Origin: Liolophura sinensis | Taxonomy: Eukaryota; Mollusca; Polyplacophora; Chitonida; Chitonidae | Direction: 5' to 3' | Length of the DNA: 64,000 nucleotides | Assembly (NCBI RefSeq): GCF_032854445.1 | Contig: NC_088301.1 | Coordinates: forward strand, 29,064,402 to 29,128,401 | In this document: piece by piece, positions 61,501 to 63,720 of the stretch | Layout of the letters: each line of letters opens with the position of its first letter | How positions within the stretch are numbered: the first letter of the stretch is position 1 | Program-made: the position numbers and the translations under genes | Notes under the pieces: model-generated | What the model was told of the DNA's origin: nothing | The model's database searches: none | Seen by the model: only the letters and a program-made list of their open reading frames with translations

Positions 61501-63277
61501 ATTCCAAATTCTGTATAAATCCCAAAAACTTTCATCTGTGCATGGTGTTAGTTGATTACATATTATATGTTTGAGTTTGAGACCACACTACAAAACACCA
61601 AACTGGCACCGAGAATGACATGCATCAAGTGAGATTTTATGATCAATGTGAAAAACCATGGAAGTAGAATGTGCTGTGAAATGTATTTATTTATTTGATT
61701 GGTGTTTTACGCCTTACTCAAGAATATTTCACTTATACGACGGCAGCCCACATCATGGTGGGAGGAAACCAGGTAAAGTCCAGTGGAAAAACACGACCAT
61801 CCGCAGGTTGCTGAGGAAGCCTGCATTACATGGACTTGCATTCACAGCAACGAACTTGGTAAGAGTTTCCTACGTCATTGTGCCGCGCTGGCACCACCTT
61901 GGCCTCAGAAAAAAGTCAAAAAAGGTTGTTGTGATCTTTCATTTATTTATATATTTGAGTGGTGCTTTATGCCACACTCAAGAATATTTAACTTAAGCGA
62001 TGCCAGAGTGGCCTGTATTATGATGAGAGGAAACCGAACAGAGCACAGGGGAAAGCCACAACCATCTACAGGTTGGAATCTATTATATCATATTATCTAT
62101 CATATTATAGCTGCATTAGAACATGTTGCATCACTGATGATGGAAAGTGTGGAGTGAGGATGACTTTGGTGGGTGATAAAAACATTTTGTAATTTATTCT
62201 TTAGAATAAATTACAAAACATTTGAAAATCACTGAGGTACAGTAATCAAGACATCTTAAGGAAGTGAAAAGTTGTGAAATGTACCTTTAGGCCTACACCA
62301 AAAACAGGTGAAGAGACACACATATTTGTCATGAAGTCACATCAAAAGCCCTTCTAGCTGATTTAACTAATATCTTCTAAAGATATGTTGGGGGTTGGGG
62401 GGACGATGTCCCACAGCGAAAAAGTACACAAAACGAAAGCCGAAAATGTCCTACATTTGAGGATGGTTGTGCATATCGAGACAATCAGACAACACTGTAT
62501 ATTTTTATGTAACTCTTTATGAAGGGTCAGTTGAAGTAGTGACCAGTCTAGCATGGCCGTCATTGTGCTTTCAACCCATGATGAAATTTCGAACATTCAA
62601 TTGATTTATTTATTTATTTGATTGGTGTTTTACGCTGCACTCGAGAATATTTCACTTATACGACGGCGGTCAGCATTATGGTGGGTGGAAACCGGGCAGA
62701 GCCCAGGGGAAACCCACAACCATCTGCAGGCTGCTGGCAGATCTTCCCGCTTACCGAACATTCAATTTATATCTATAACATGTTACTTAAAAATGGGCTT
62801 CGTGTATATATTTTTCAGAGTAGATCTTATGTACTCTTAGTCCACGAGATGGACCCAGCATGCTATTTGAAATTCTGACATTTCAAAACTCAGAAGTCTA
62901 AAATACCACACCATCTACTCTAGATGGACTAATGTAGGCCTACTTGTGTTATTTAAACAATTAACTATTAATAAACAGTTGAGTAACTAGCTGTGTAGCT
63001 GGAGATTTTTGCTCTGTAGAGGTGAGTGACATGTCACTTGAAGTCAGTGAAATGCAGTGGCAAACTTAAGGTTAAGAGATGTGTCATGCTCCCGTCACCT
63101 CCCTATCACACTCGACTCAGCTGCTCGGGATTAGCACAGTTCAATGCAAGCGAACTGCTTAACTCACGAAAGCTACACAGAGGGAGTTGCATCACTACGT
63201 CATTGCATCTCTCTAGCGCCAGATACCATTAAGGCACCAACCTGTCTGCTGACCTCATCGTCTGTGCTTTCCATCAT
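385..63277 (-). CDS. SZT2: SZT2 (KICSTOR subunit), coding span of 33 exons; 3' end off-window
   Basis: SZT2 is the large scaffold of KICSTOR (with KPTN, ITFG2 and KICS2). It recruits GATOR1 to the lysosome and is needed for amino-acid shut-off of mTORC1. I identified it by matching successive minus-strand open segments to remembered vertebrate SZT2: the N-terminal YRISRN motif (exon 2), VIVITDG (exon 8), FRSLYRT (exon 12), [14 protein letters not shown] (exon 15), [11 protein letters not shown] (exon 17), VTECWVEPQ (exon 20) and [14 protein letters not shown] (exon 32). Thirty-three exons bounded by AG and GT join without a phase conflict. Together they total 6,702 nt, or 2,234 residues, of a family protein of about 3,400. 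The order is colinear with the family and no in-frame stop was met. The remaining exons lie left of base 1. Boundaries were placed by eye. The least certain are the exon 9 donor, the exon 10 acceptor and the exon 1 donor. Confidence 0.93.
757..904 (-). CDS. SZT2: SZT2 exon 32, residues 2152-2201
   Basis: Acceptor TATGTATAG, donor [21 protein letters not shown] then [20 protein letters not shown] matches family YDGGSSGSDSEG and [20 protein letters not shown]. Confidence 0.95.
1198..1265 (-). mobile_element. Family C SINE fragment (intron 31)
   Basis: Short match: ATGTGACGTACAAATTTGCA, GGTGGAAGTCGAGTGGTC, TTCAATGAACATTAGACTTA. The rest of the element is not visible. Confidence 0.55.
1357..2200 (-). 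CDS. SZT2: SZT2 exon 31, residues 1871-2152
   Basis: Acceptor GTGCTACAG, donor GTAATG, 844 bases. It opens with [20 protein letters not shown] (family HVLLEDPDSGFFFV strand) and then becomes a long Ser/Thr/Pro-rich, probably disordered segment with several SP and TP sites ([20 protein letters not shown]). The frame ends at a TAG/TAA just past the donor, so splicing is required. Confidence 0.92.
2236..2503 (-). mobile_element. Family A tRNA-headed SINE, near full length (intron 30)
   Basis: Read on the minus strand, it starts with a tRNA-like head (A box TGGCTCAGTTGG, B box GAGTTCAAGTCC). A GC-rich middle with a self-complementary CCGGGCAGAGCCC-type stretch follows. The body end ACGGCGTAAAACACC leads to an A-rich tail. 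This is a widespread lophotrochozoan-type SINE; I give no family name. Confidence 0.88.
2730..2915 (-). CDS. SZT2: SZT2 exon 30, residues 1809-1870
   Basis: Acceptor CGTTATCAG, donor GTATGG, phase 0/0. [15 protein letters not shown] and [17 protein letters not shown] match family IRWLLEDEMVGALR and PLSFVFGPERSLTQF. Confidence 0.95.
2916..3647 (-). other. Intron 29, no further feature seen
   Basis: AT-rich unique sequence; a Lys/Asn/Phe-rich open segment near 3229-3462 looks like chance. Confidence 0.7.
3648..3726 (-). CDS. SZT2: SZT2 exon 29, residues 1782-1808
   Basis: Acceptor GTCCACAG, donor GTAAGA, ends in phase 0. [19 protein letters not shown] leads into the helix that continues in exon 30 (family LAIETTMNEIRWLLEDE). 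Confidence 0.88.
4111..4134. repeat. Poly(A) tract (intron 28)
   Basis: An uninterrupted run of more than 20 A. No SINE body was recognised beside it. Confidence 0.9.
4735..4935 (-). mobile_element. Family C SINE, diverged (intron 28)
   Basis: Shares GGAGCCCAGGGTAACCC, GAAGGCAAGTGGTTGATAAC and a tRNA-like head with GGGGTTCAACCCC on the minus strand. Confidence 0.65.
5038..5218 (-). mobile_element. Family A SINE, old and internally deleted (intron 28)
   Basis: Both ends match family A (TTATTTGATTGGTGTTTTA and the AGCCATGGAGGCCCC head), but the middle has lost about 80 bases and the sequence is diverged. Confidence 0.8.
5319..5345. repeat. (ATAAC)n microsatellite
   Basis: About five copies of the pentamer ATAAC. 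Confidence 0.9.
5593..5812 (-). CDS. SZT2: SZT2 exon 28, residues 1709-1782
   Basis: Acceptor TTTTCAG, donor [23 protein letters not shown] aligns with family LRDLSVTLDVFMLTLP, followed by a Ser-rich tail with [12 protein letters not shown]. Confidence 0.93.
6169..6352. repeat. 20-bp minisatellite, ~9 copies (intron 27)
   Basis: The unit is TGTTGGTGAAAGACATACAG with T/C and A/G variants. On the SZT2 strand it reads as an open Tyr/Val/Phe/His-rich repeat that the reading frame of exon 27 would enter if intron 27 were retained. Confidence 0.92.
6486..6779 (-). CDS. SZT2: SZT2 exon 27, residues 1611-1709
   Basis: Acceptor TTTTCAG, donor GTACAT. An acidic, Ser-rich start ([16 protein letters not shown]) leads to [15 protein letters not shown] and LLPTCI, matching family LPPLFLHLTCSVRLR and SLPTCL. 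Reading through the donor enters a 20-bp minisatellite. Confidence 0.93.
6899..7034. repeat. 41-bp minisatellite, ~3.3 copies (intron 26)
   Basis: Built on ACAAGTGCTTGTTTCAG and AGCTTCAAGAACCTTAAGAT. It stops about 25 bases before the exon 26 donor. Confidence 0.88.
7058..7118 (-). CDS. SZT2: SZT2 exon 26, residues 1591-1611
   Basis: Acceptor TTACATAG, donor GTAATC, 61 bases. It reads [17 protein letters not shown]. It falls in the variable acidic region of the family, so support is from splice sites and phase continuity rather than conservation. Confidence 0.8.
7119..8183 (-). other. Intron 25, no further feature seen
   Basis: About 1.07 kb of AT-rich sequence without a recognised element; the ORFs here look random. 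Confidence 0.7.
8184..8424 (-). CDS. SZT2: SZT2 exon 25, residues 1510-1590
   Basis: Acceptor TTGTTGTAG, donor GTAGGT, ends in phase 0. [20 protein letters not shown] then DYYYYSPE aligns with family [20 protein letters not shown] and HYFFYCPP. Confidence 0.94.
8828..9038 (+). mobile_element. Family B SINE fragment abutting the exon 24 donor
   Basis: It is the reverse orientation of the copy at 46.4 kb, carrying GGTAAGTGGTCTTGG, ACAAGGAGGCACATTAC and GACTCAAAAATTGTA. The tRNA head is missing. The body end lies about 8 bases from the exon 24 donor at 9046. Confidence 0.78.
9047..9296 (-). CDS. SZT2: SZT2 exon 24, residues 1427-1510
   Basis: Acceptor [28 protein letters not shown] matches family CEELLQEIDITPFLLALCG. 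The donor is read as GTCGGT, because only this keeps phase with exon 25; a GTGAAC five bases on would not. A SINE of family B starts within about 10 bases of this donor. Confidence 0.9.
9297..11597 (-). other. Intron 23 (2.3 kb)
   Basis: Contains the 25-bp array at 11.15-11.30 kb and a faint family C SINE remnant near 10230-10310 (TGTGTGACGTACAGATACAC). The rest is unremarkable AT-rich sequence. Confidence 0.65.
11152..11302. repeat. 25-bp minisatellite, ~6 copies (intron 23)
   Basis: The unit is CAACACTGCTACTTTTCAGG followed by CCCAG. It contains TTTTCAG, an acceptor-like motif, but on the plus strand, opposite to SZT2. Confidence 0.92.
11598..12758 (-). CDS. SZT2: SZT2 exon 23, residues 1040-1427 (largest exon)
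   Basis: Acceptor CTTTCAG, donor GTAATG, 1,161 bases. It has a folded start ([14 protein letters not shown]), a Ser/Glu/Asp-rich linker, [17 protein letters not shown] (family HVFLTFLPATFSDVQRL), a second acidic linker with several DE and EGD runs, and [18 protein letters not shown] (family CPVYIYSCSLEALREQMV). The plus-strand ORFs over this span are shadows. Confidence 0.94.
12759..13939 (-). other. Introns 22 and 21 flanking exon 22
   Basis: Outside exon 22 (13187-13317) both introns are short, AT-rich and without a recognised repeat family. Confidence 0.65.
13187..13317 (-). CDS. SZT2: SZT2 exon 22, residues 996-1040
   Basis: Acceptor CACCCCAG, donor [25 protein letters not shown] aligns with family [20 protein letters not shown]. 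Two other AGs lie near the acceptor; the chosen one completes the split arginine codon from exon 21. Confidence 0.9.
13940..14055 (-). CDS. SZT2: SZT2 exon 21, residues 958-996
   Basis: Acceptor TTGTTTCAG, donor [26 protein letters not shown] aligns with family [20 protein letters not shown] and follows exon 20 without a gap. This shows that the 25.65 kb between them is one intron. Confidence 0.93.
15166..15482. repeat. 26-bp minisatellite, ~12 copies (giant intron)
   Basis: The unit TTTTACTCCAGGTTTTGTCA followed by CTGTGC has few variants (CCCCAGG, CCCGG, ACAG). 26 is not a multiple of 3 and there is no stop in any plus frame, so three overlapping false ORFs arise. Confidence 0.95.
16034..16123 (-). 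CDS. Coding-looking island, candidate exon of unknown gene
   Basis: Between a fair acceptor (ATATTTCCCAG) and a GTAGTA donor, the minus strand reads 30 codons, including [19 protein letters not shown]. Codon use is G/C-rich at third positions, unlike the surrounding intron. The open frame continues upstream ([11 protein letters not shown]) to 16156. At 90 bases in phase 0/0 it could be an SZT2 cassette exon, but the family has no residues here. It could instead be a nested gene or pseudogene exon. I do not recognise the protein. Confidence 0.35.
16487..17705. repeat. Degenerate 30-40-bp array with TGATGTCA core (giant intron)
   Basis: About 35 irregular units built on GGATCATGTGATGTCACAGA plus TGAAGCCACATA or AGCCACATGCACACA. 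A higher-order block including a CACACA tract repeats near 16.75-17.1 kb. The array carries dozens of TGATGTCA or GAGATGTCA octamers. Confidence 0.9.
18306..18383. repeat. 15-bp microsatellite-like array, ~5 copies
   Basis: The unit is ACTGACATGTATGAT. It reads as MYDTD repeats on the plus strand by chance. Confidence 0.95.
20019..20292. repeat. 53-bp tandem repeat, ~5 copies (giant intron)
   Basis: The units share GTCACAAGAAAGATGTCACA, TACTTACTAG and TGTCAATACAAAA, and diverge at a few sites only. Confidence 0.93.
24746..24880. repeat. ~36-bp tandem repeat, 3-4 copies
   Basis: Units built on GATCTTGGACAGTGAATACT followed by GG. It borders the coding-looking stretch to its right. Confidence 0.8.
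25060..25630 (-). other. Coding-looking fragments in shifting frames, unassigned
   Basis: Three minus-strand open stretches follow one another in different frames: [20 protein letters not shown] (near 25450-25560), [20 protein letters not shown] (near 25330-25400) and [20 protein letters not shown] (near 25140-25210). The last is preceded by a strong acceptor-like TTTTTCTTCTCTAG and ends at a TAA (25060s). They could be exons or a decayed gene copy. The family is not recognised, and chance is possible. Confidence 0.3.
26107..26705. repeat. ~67-bp degenerate tandem repeat, ~9 copies (giant intron)
   Basis: Built from ACCTGTGACCAAACCAG, TAATTCATCA and CACAAATACATCTAACACC. Both the full unit and an inner half-unit repeat. 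Confidence 0.88.
27199..27700. repeat. 119-bp tandem repeat, ~4 copies (giant intron)
   Basis: The copies share GCATACCTGGCTGCAGAACG, AACCAGTCCTATTGTTAC and CACATTATCCTGCCTACAAT. The two central copies are almost identical and the outer ones diverged, as expected for recent expansion by unequal exchange. Confidence 0.93.
30393..30545 (-). mobile_element. Family C SINE fragment with local 15-bp triplication
   Basis: The segment GAGGAAACCAAAGTGCCCA is repeated three times, followed by GGGTAAACCATCGACC and GACAAGTTATTTAC, and ends near GAAGACAAGTTGTCTTC. Confidence 0.62.
31872..31914. repeat. (GTG)n and poly(G) tract
   Basis: GTGTGTGGTGGTGGTGGTGG followed by a run of about ten G. Confidence 0.9.
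33401..33480 (-). mobile_element. Family A SINE fragment
   Basis: Only the tail half remains (AAGAATATTTCACATATTCG and CAGCATTATGGTAGGAGG). The tRNA head is absent. Confidence 0.7.
33540..34240 (+). promoter_or_regulatory. Candidate nested promoter and short exons (plus strand)
   Basis: Within AT-rich intron, 33.55-33.72 kb has roughly a dozen CpGs, a CCAATCA box, an inverted CCAAT (CGATTGG) and an E2F-like TTTCGCG. Downstream on the same strand are two good acceptors: TTTTATATTTCAG at 33954 and TTCACTTTTCAG at 34149. The second is followed by a small ORF ([19 protein letters not shown], 34156-34248). No downstream exon was identified. Confidence 0.35.
33749..33808 (-). mobile_element. Family B SINE fragment
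   Basis: Only the first 60 bases of the plus-strand end are present (GTGCTTGGGGTTTAACGTCG, CAATTTTTCAGTCATATGAC). It sits inside the CpG-rich cluster at 33.5-33.9 kb. Confidence 0.8.
35309..35563 (-). mobile_element. Family A SINE, full length
   Basis: Has an A-rich tail of TTTA units on the plus strand, a complete middle, and the tRNA-like head ending GAGCTACGGAGGCCCC. The flanks TGGCCGAATG and TGGCCAACTG look like a decayed target-site duplication. Confidence 0.88.
38131..38560. repeat. 84-bp tandem repeat, 5 copies (giant intron)
   Basis: The copies are nearly identical and share AAACAACATCTGAGACAAAG, CATTAAGGTCCTGTTCTGG and GATAGACTGTACACCATAT. The length is a multiple of three and one minus frame is open throughout (28-residue unit with MLFVYGVQS), which gives a false 147-residue ORF. 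Confidence 0.95.
39303..39576. repeat. Long near-perfect inverted repeat (foldback element)
   Basis: Two arms of about 120-130 bases (39303-39433 and 39452-39576) are reverse complements with few mismatches, around an 18-base loop. Core arm landmarks are CAACTGCAGTTTCAAACTTC on the left and GCAGTTTGAAACTGCAGTTG on the right. A transcript would form a long hairpin. It may be a palindromic MITE; related ends occur at 39100-39150 and 32440-32470. Confidence 0.88.
39584..39642. repeat. (AT)n dinucleotide tract
   Basis: About 58 bases of pure AT, directly beside the palindrome and about 70 bases from the exon 20 donor. Confidence 0.97.
39710..39872 (-). CDS. SZT2: SZT2 exon 20, residues 903-957
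   Basis: Acceptor TTGTAG, donor GTATGT, ends in phase 0. An acidic start ([14 protein letters not shown]) is followed by [16 protein letters not shown], as in family LNLVTEVWVEPQYGRV. It precedes the 25.65-kb intron, whose first feature is an (AT)n tract and a long palindrome. Confidence 0.95.
40491..40582 (-). CDS. SZT2: SZT2 exon 19, residues 873-903
   Basis: Acceptor CTTTGACAG, donor GTTTGT (weak). [15 protein letters not shown] aligns with family TCVVQYILFPPHSTS. It was found by searching the gap between exons 18 and 20 for this conserved block, and both phases agree. Confidence 0.88.
40880..41030 (-). mobile_element. Family A SINE, diverged fragment (intron 18)
   Basis: Weakly matches the tail and middle (GAATATATCACTT, GTGGGAGAAAACAGGGCAG, AAACCCACGACCATTC, GGTTGCTGG). 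The head is missing. Confidence 0.6.
41559..41637 (-). CDS. SZT2: SZT2 exon 18, residues 846-872
   Basis: Acceptor CTTTTTAG, donor GTAAGG, phase ends at 0. [20 protein letters not shown] aligns with family [20 protein letters not shown]. It lies about 50 bases from the edge of the 41-bp array in intron 17. Confidence 0.93.
41690..42362. repeat. 41-bp tandem repeat, ~16 copies (intron 17)
   Basis: The unit is GTGAGGATACACAAGTTTGG plus TGTTCATTATAACTCAGTGCT. Variants (GAGGATACAC or GAGATTACAC; CATTATAAC, CATCATAAC or CGTTATAAC) alternate in a regular order, giving a higher-order period of about three units. Confidence 0.94.
42481..42546 (-). mobile_element. Family A SINE fragment (intron 17)
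   Basis: Short match to the middle only (CCAACATTATGGTGGGAGG, GCAGAGCCCACGGG). Confidence 0.6.
42909..43130 (-). CDS. SZT2: SZT2 exon 17, residues 772-846
   Basis: Acceptor GTTGCAG, donor [14 protein letters not shown] at the start and [14 protein letters not shown] near the middle match family YEKLPLDY and LSRYLYHQRWLWSV. Confidence 0.95.
43131..44240 (-). other. Intron 16, no clear feature
   Basis: AT-rich unique sequence. A short TATTTGTTTATTTGATTGGA at about 44014 may be the last remnant of a family A tail. Confidence 0.6.
44241..44564 (-). CDS. SZT2: SZT2 exon 16, residues 664-772
   Basis: Acceptor CTTTGCAG, donor [25 protein letters not shown], then a charged Lys/Glu-rich linker, then [15 protein letters not shown], as in family SKAPCMVLRLGF and CLVVLHKPLDKLLIR. 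The linker is shorter than the Gly/Ser-rich vertebrate one. Confidence 0.94.
44925..46195. repeat. 127-bp array carrying the exon 15 splice donor, ~10 copies (intron 15)
   Basis: The unit runs from GCAGTAGTTTGGTAACCTC to TGGTAAGCTCACCTCTG at a fixed 127-bp spacing. The exon 15 donor (CTGCAGAG then GTGAGC on the minus strand) sits at exactly the next unit position. Inside each unit are four related sub-blocks (GTTTGGTAA...CTCACC), and GTGAGT occurs in further donor-like contexts. Confidence 0.95.
46191..46394 (-). CDS. SZT2: SZT2 exon 15, residues 596-664
   Basis: Acceptor ACTTTAG, donor [26 protein letters not shown] is nearly identical to the family. The bases around the donor (CTGCAGAG then GTGAGC) are the seed of the 127-bp array that fills most of the following intron. 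Confidence 0.95.
46437..46790 (-). mobile_element. Family B tRNA-headed SINE, near full length (intron 14)
   Basis: Plus-strand landmarks are GAGTGCTTGAGGTTTAATG, CAATTTTTCAGTCATATG, GTGCCTCCTTGTAGC, ATACTGATACGGGTCAACC and CAAGCGAGGAAGTTACAAC. It ends with a tRNA-like head whose B box reads on the minus strand as GATCAATCCTGG. The head region GGTAGATCC-type stem is clear. Unrelated to family A beyond the tRNA-derived head. Confidence 0.86.
47238..47303 (-). CDS. SZT2: SZT2 exon 14, residues 574-596
   Basis: Acceptor GTTTCAG, donor GTGAGT, 66 bases. [17 protein letters not shown] aligns with family QFAAYWKPVLSMDANSW. It was recovered from splice signals only. Confidence 0.94.
47848..48985. 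repeat. 33/30-bp array, ~35 copies with ~420-bp higher-order block (intron 13)
   Basis: Units of 33 bases (ACAAATAACACCCCTATTTT plus ACTCTCATCACAG) mix with 30-base units lacking GAC. The order of variants is duplicated: a block ending in the rare AACAAGCCTATTTTACTCCC occurs near 48346 and again near 48766. Confidence 0.95.
49038..49193 (-). CDS. SZT2: SZT2 exon 13, residues 522-574
   Basis: Acceptor TTTGTAG, donor [19 protein letters not shown] and [19 protein letters not shown] match family NQTDQMLAHLQSF and SGVPLFYIPPGSTTPVLSL. Its donor stands about 50 bases from the 33-bp array in intron 13. Confidence 0.95.
49689..49970 (-). mobile_element. Family A SINE, full length (intron 12)
   Basis: Complete copy with an intact tRNA-like head (GCGCTAACCAACTGAGCC on the plus strand) and a long TTTA tail. 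Flanking T-rich sequence (TTTTTTATTTTTA) on both sides is consistent with a target-site duplication. Confidence 0.9.
50104..50238 (-). CDS. SZT2: SZT2 exon 12, residues 477-522
   Basis: Acceptor GTCCGCAG, donor [25 protein letters not shown] followed by KKFWQTLQ is nearly the family sequence (LHDVSCALRQPIRSLYRT, RRFWNTLQ). Confidence 0.95.
51091..51187 (-). CDS. SZT2: SZT2 exon 11, residues 445-477
   Basis: Acceptor TTTGCAG, donor [25 protein letters not shown] aligns with family [21 protein letters not shown]. It is short and was found by splice signals and phase. Confidence 0.92.
51708..51865 (-). CDS. SZT2: SZT2 exon 10, residues 392-445
   Basis: [19 protein letters not shown] aligns with family VSVRLREGYSVREVTLAKG; donor GTACAC. 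The chosen acceptor is CTCTCTCCTTAG at 51866, which keeps phase (SKR then [11 protein letters not shown]). A second in-frame AG lies 15 bases inside (exon start 51850). The acceptor is the last copy of a 2.2-kb 55-bp array, all of whose units carry the same pyrimidine tract and CAG. Confidence 0.88.
51866..54083. repeat. 55-bp array carrying the exon 10 splice acceptor, ~40 copies (intron 9)
   Basis: On the SZT2 strand each unit reads CTCATCTGTCTTCTCCCTCT, then CTCTCCTCAG, then GCCCTGTGTGCTGTCTGCTC: a long pyrimidine tract, an AG and an exon-like start. The final copy becomes the real exon 10 acceptor (TTAG then ACCGTGTGTGCCC). Unit length varies with a (GA)n stretch (about 53-61). No stop occurs in the three sense frames over most of it, producing ORFs up to 801 codons that I do not regard as genes. 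Confidence 0.95.
54204..54346 (-). CDS. SZT2: SZT2 exon 9, residues 345-392
   Basis: Acceptor TATTTCAG, phase 0. [13 protein letters not shown] aligns with family LTVYHRAFLLYSF. The donor after AGCAAAAG is GTTGTT, non-consensus but the only in-frame option that joins exon 10 in phase. A GTAGTA site 24 bases further would include a TAG stop. Confidence 0.87.
54752..54972 (-). CDS. SZT2: SZT2 exon 8, residues 271-344
   Basis: Acceptor TTACAG, donor [21 protein letters not shown] and [18 protein letters not shown] are among the strongest matches to vertebrate SZT2. The IVITDG strand resembles a von Willebrand A-type beta strand (inference). The acceptor and first ~16 exon bases are copied in a 37-bp array directly upstream. 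Confidence 0.95.
54973..55480. repeat. 37-bp array carrying the exon 8 splice acceptor, ~14 copies (intron 7)
   Basis: The unit is TGATCACAATTACACCTG plus AAAGGAACAAAGACAACAG. On the minus strand this is TTCCTTACAG then GTGTAATTGTGATCA, the acceptor and first codons (GVIVI) of exon 8. The array begins directly at the exon. Confidence 0.95.
56387..56552 (-). CDS. SZT2: SZT2 exon 7, residues 216-271
   Basis: Acceptor GTCTACAG, donor GTGAGT. It ends [15 protein letters not shown], like family [16 protein letters not shown]. The acceptor and the first 33 bases ([11 protein letters not shown]) are repeated about six more times upstream in an 84-bp array, so the true 3' splice site could be any in-frame copy. 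The most proximal was chosen because the family sequence needs no extra residues here. Confidence 0.88.
56520..57075. repeat. 84-bp array carrying the exon 7 splice acceptor, ~7 copies (intron 6/exon 7)
   Basis: At exact 84-bp steps (56522, 56606, 56690, 56774, 56858, 56942, 57026) the units repeat GTCCCCCAGTTAGTCTGACA, CCATCATGATCCTGTAGAC and a spacer. On the minus strand each is GTTTGTCTACAG then GATCATGATGGTGTCAGACT, the exon 7 start. The first unit is the real exon. Confidence 0.96.
57076..58633 (-). other. Remainder of intron 6, no clear feature
   Basis: About 1.56 kb of unique AT-rich sequence upstream of the 84-bp array; no repeat family or exon was recognised. Confidence 0.65.
58634..58768 (-). 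CDS. SZT2: SZT2 exon 6, residues 171-215
   Basis: Acceptor AATTTCAG, donor GTAAGA, phase 0/0, 45 codons. [16 protein letters not shown], then a predicted helix, aligns with family VLVQGCLLDPSQREVF. The intron beside its acceptor is a very AT-rich run of short inverted repeats (58780-58850). Confidence 0.92.
59028..59165 (-). mobile_element. Family C SINE fragment (intron 5)
   Basis: Middle part only: GACTGGGGTAAACCACTAAC, TTTGGCAAGTTACTGAC, GGAAGACAAGTGGTCTT. Confidence 0.65.
59431..59523 (-). CDS. SZT2: SZT2 exon 5, residues 140-170
   Basis: Acceptor TTCTTAG, donor GTAAGT, phase 0/0, 31 codons. [15 protein letters not shown] matches the family QPEIYVTIQAYSS strand. It was found by walking from exon 4 to exon 6. 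Confidence 0.9.
59912..59989 (-). CDS. SZT2: SZT2 exon 4, residues 114-139
   Basis: Acceptor CTGTAG, donor GTAAGT, phase 0/0, 26 codons. [18 protein letters not shown] aligns with the family GEILFDEVFHALSRCLGG. It is too short for an ORF listing and was found from the splice signals and homology. Confidence 0.92.
60239..60415 (-). CDS. SZT2: SZT2 exon 3, residues 55-113
   Basis: Acceptor TTTAG, donor GTAAGC, phase 0/0, 59 codons. It carries ELMVLSVVP near the start and [16 protein letters not shown] at the end, which match the family's ELEVLSVLP and YRFVIELDLSPST. Confidence 0.94.
60455..60530 (-). mobile_element. Possible fourth SINE type, fragment (intron 2)
   Basis: GAATGAATGAGTATGGCTTA then AGGAATATTTCAGCATTATC and GTGGCAAGGGCATAGAC resemble the body of another common molluscan SINE (gagtgagt...ttttacgcc type). 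Only a decayed piece is present. Confidence 0.4.
60674..61012 (-). mobile_element. Family C tRNA-headed SINE (intron 2)
   Basis: Its tail resembles family A (TTTTATTTGATTGTTG, AAAATGACGGTGGTCAG). The middle differs: GTGCCTAGGGTAAAACACC, CATTCCCACGTGTCAAG, GAAAGACAAGTGATCCTC. The head has a B-box-like GTGTTCAAACCC on the minus strand. Probably a sister family sharing its 3' end with A. Confidence 0.72.
61236..61361 (-). CDS. SZT2: SZT2 exon 2, residues 13-54
   Basis: Acceptor TTTTCAG, donor GTCAGT, phase 0 on both sides (42 codons). It contains [20 protein letters not shown], the most recognisable N-terminal block of SZT2 (human LMKKDYRISRN). The ATG just upstream inside the acceptor region (61370s) is intronic if exon 1 is real. 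Confidence 0.93.
61681..61905 (-). mobile_element. Family A SINE, slightly shortened (intron 1)
   Basis: The tail and middle are complete. The head is diverged (CGCGCTGGCACCACCTTGGCCTC), with a deletion near the tRNA B box region. Confidence 0.82.
61939..62075 (-). mobile_element. Family A SINE, head-truncated (intron 1)
   Basis: A diverged tail and middle only, directly following the previous copy in the same orientation. Confidence 0.75.
62591..62767 (-). mobile_element. Family A SINE, head-truncated, with 12-bp target-site duplication (intron 1)
   Basis: The body (62603-62755) matches the family consensus closely, but the tRNA head is missing. It is flanked by perfect GAACATTCAATT repeats at 62591 and 62756. 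The truncated yet bounded structure indicates LINE-style target-primed insertion with early termination. Confidence 0.88.
62768..63241 (-). other. Start of intron 1 downstream of exon 1
   Basis: Sequence becomes GC- and CpG-richer toward exon 1 (63.03-63.24 kb), as is common near promoters. No exon or repeat was recognised. Confidence 0.55.
63242..63277 (-). CDS. SZT2: SZT2 exon 1 (start codon), residues 1-12
   Basis: Reads [12 protein letters not shown], a short acidic N-terminus like that of other SZT2 proteins. Two ATGs stand in tandem (63277 and 63274); I take the first. The donor is GTTGGT after CAG (phase 0), a weak site. TTTCAG stands 7 bases before the first ATG and could be a splice acceptor, in which case the 5' UTR has a further upstream exon. 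Confidence 0.75.
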
Positions 63278-63720
63278 GCCACTCTGAAACTAGTGACGAT
63301 GGCAAGCTATGCTGAACGAGACTACATCGTCTATGACTTCTTTTCCAAGATGTTTTCTTGTCTGCTATCTTAACTTCCGCAAGACTCGTGTTTATTCGGT
63401 ACTTTCCGTCATCAAATAGACCAATCAAAACGCCCAAACATTAATCGTTGCTCGTTGTTGTTGTGTACTGAAAATATCAGCACGTGAAACTTCTACGCTT
63501 AAAAAGTTAAAAGACTCAATAATATTTGCGCCCATTGCCAGTTAGTCGAGCCACTGGCCTACGTCGAGATGGGATAAAAGTACAAGAAAGGCAAGTGGTG
63601 ACAAAAGTCGTAATTTTATCTGAGAACATTTCCGACTCAGTTTGATGACATGAGCGATGATGAAGAGGTCGATTGCAAGACGTGACAGTGACAGGACGAA
63701 CACCTTCCTTTTTAGCTCGC
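63278..63720 (-). promoter_or_regulatory. SZT2 5' UTR and promoter region, probably bidirectional
   Basis: Sequence upstream of the SZT2 ATG contains more CpG than the introns, a CCAAT box (63421-63427) and a CACGTG E-box (63481-63486). I see no TATA box in a clear position on either strand. A short plus-strand ORF (MSDDEEVDCKT, 63650-63685) lies in it and may be a uORF of a divergent transcript. The start site is not determinable. Confidence 0.5.
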
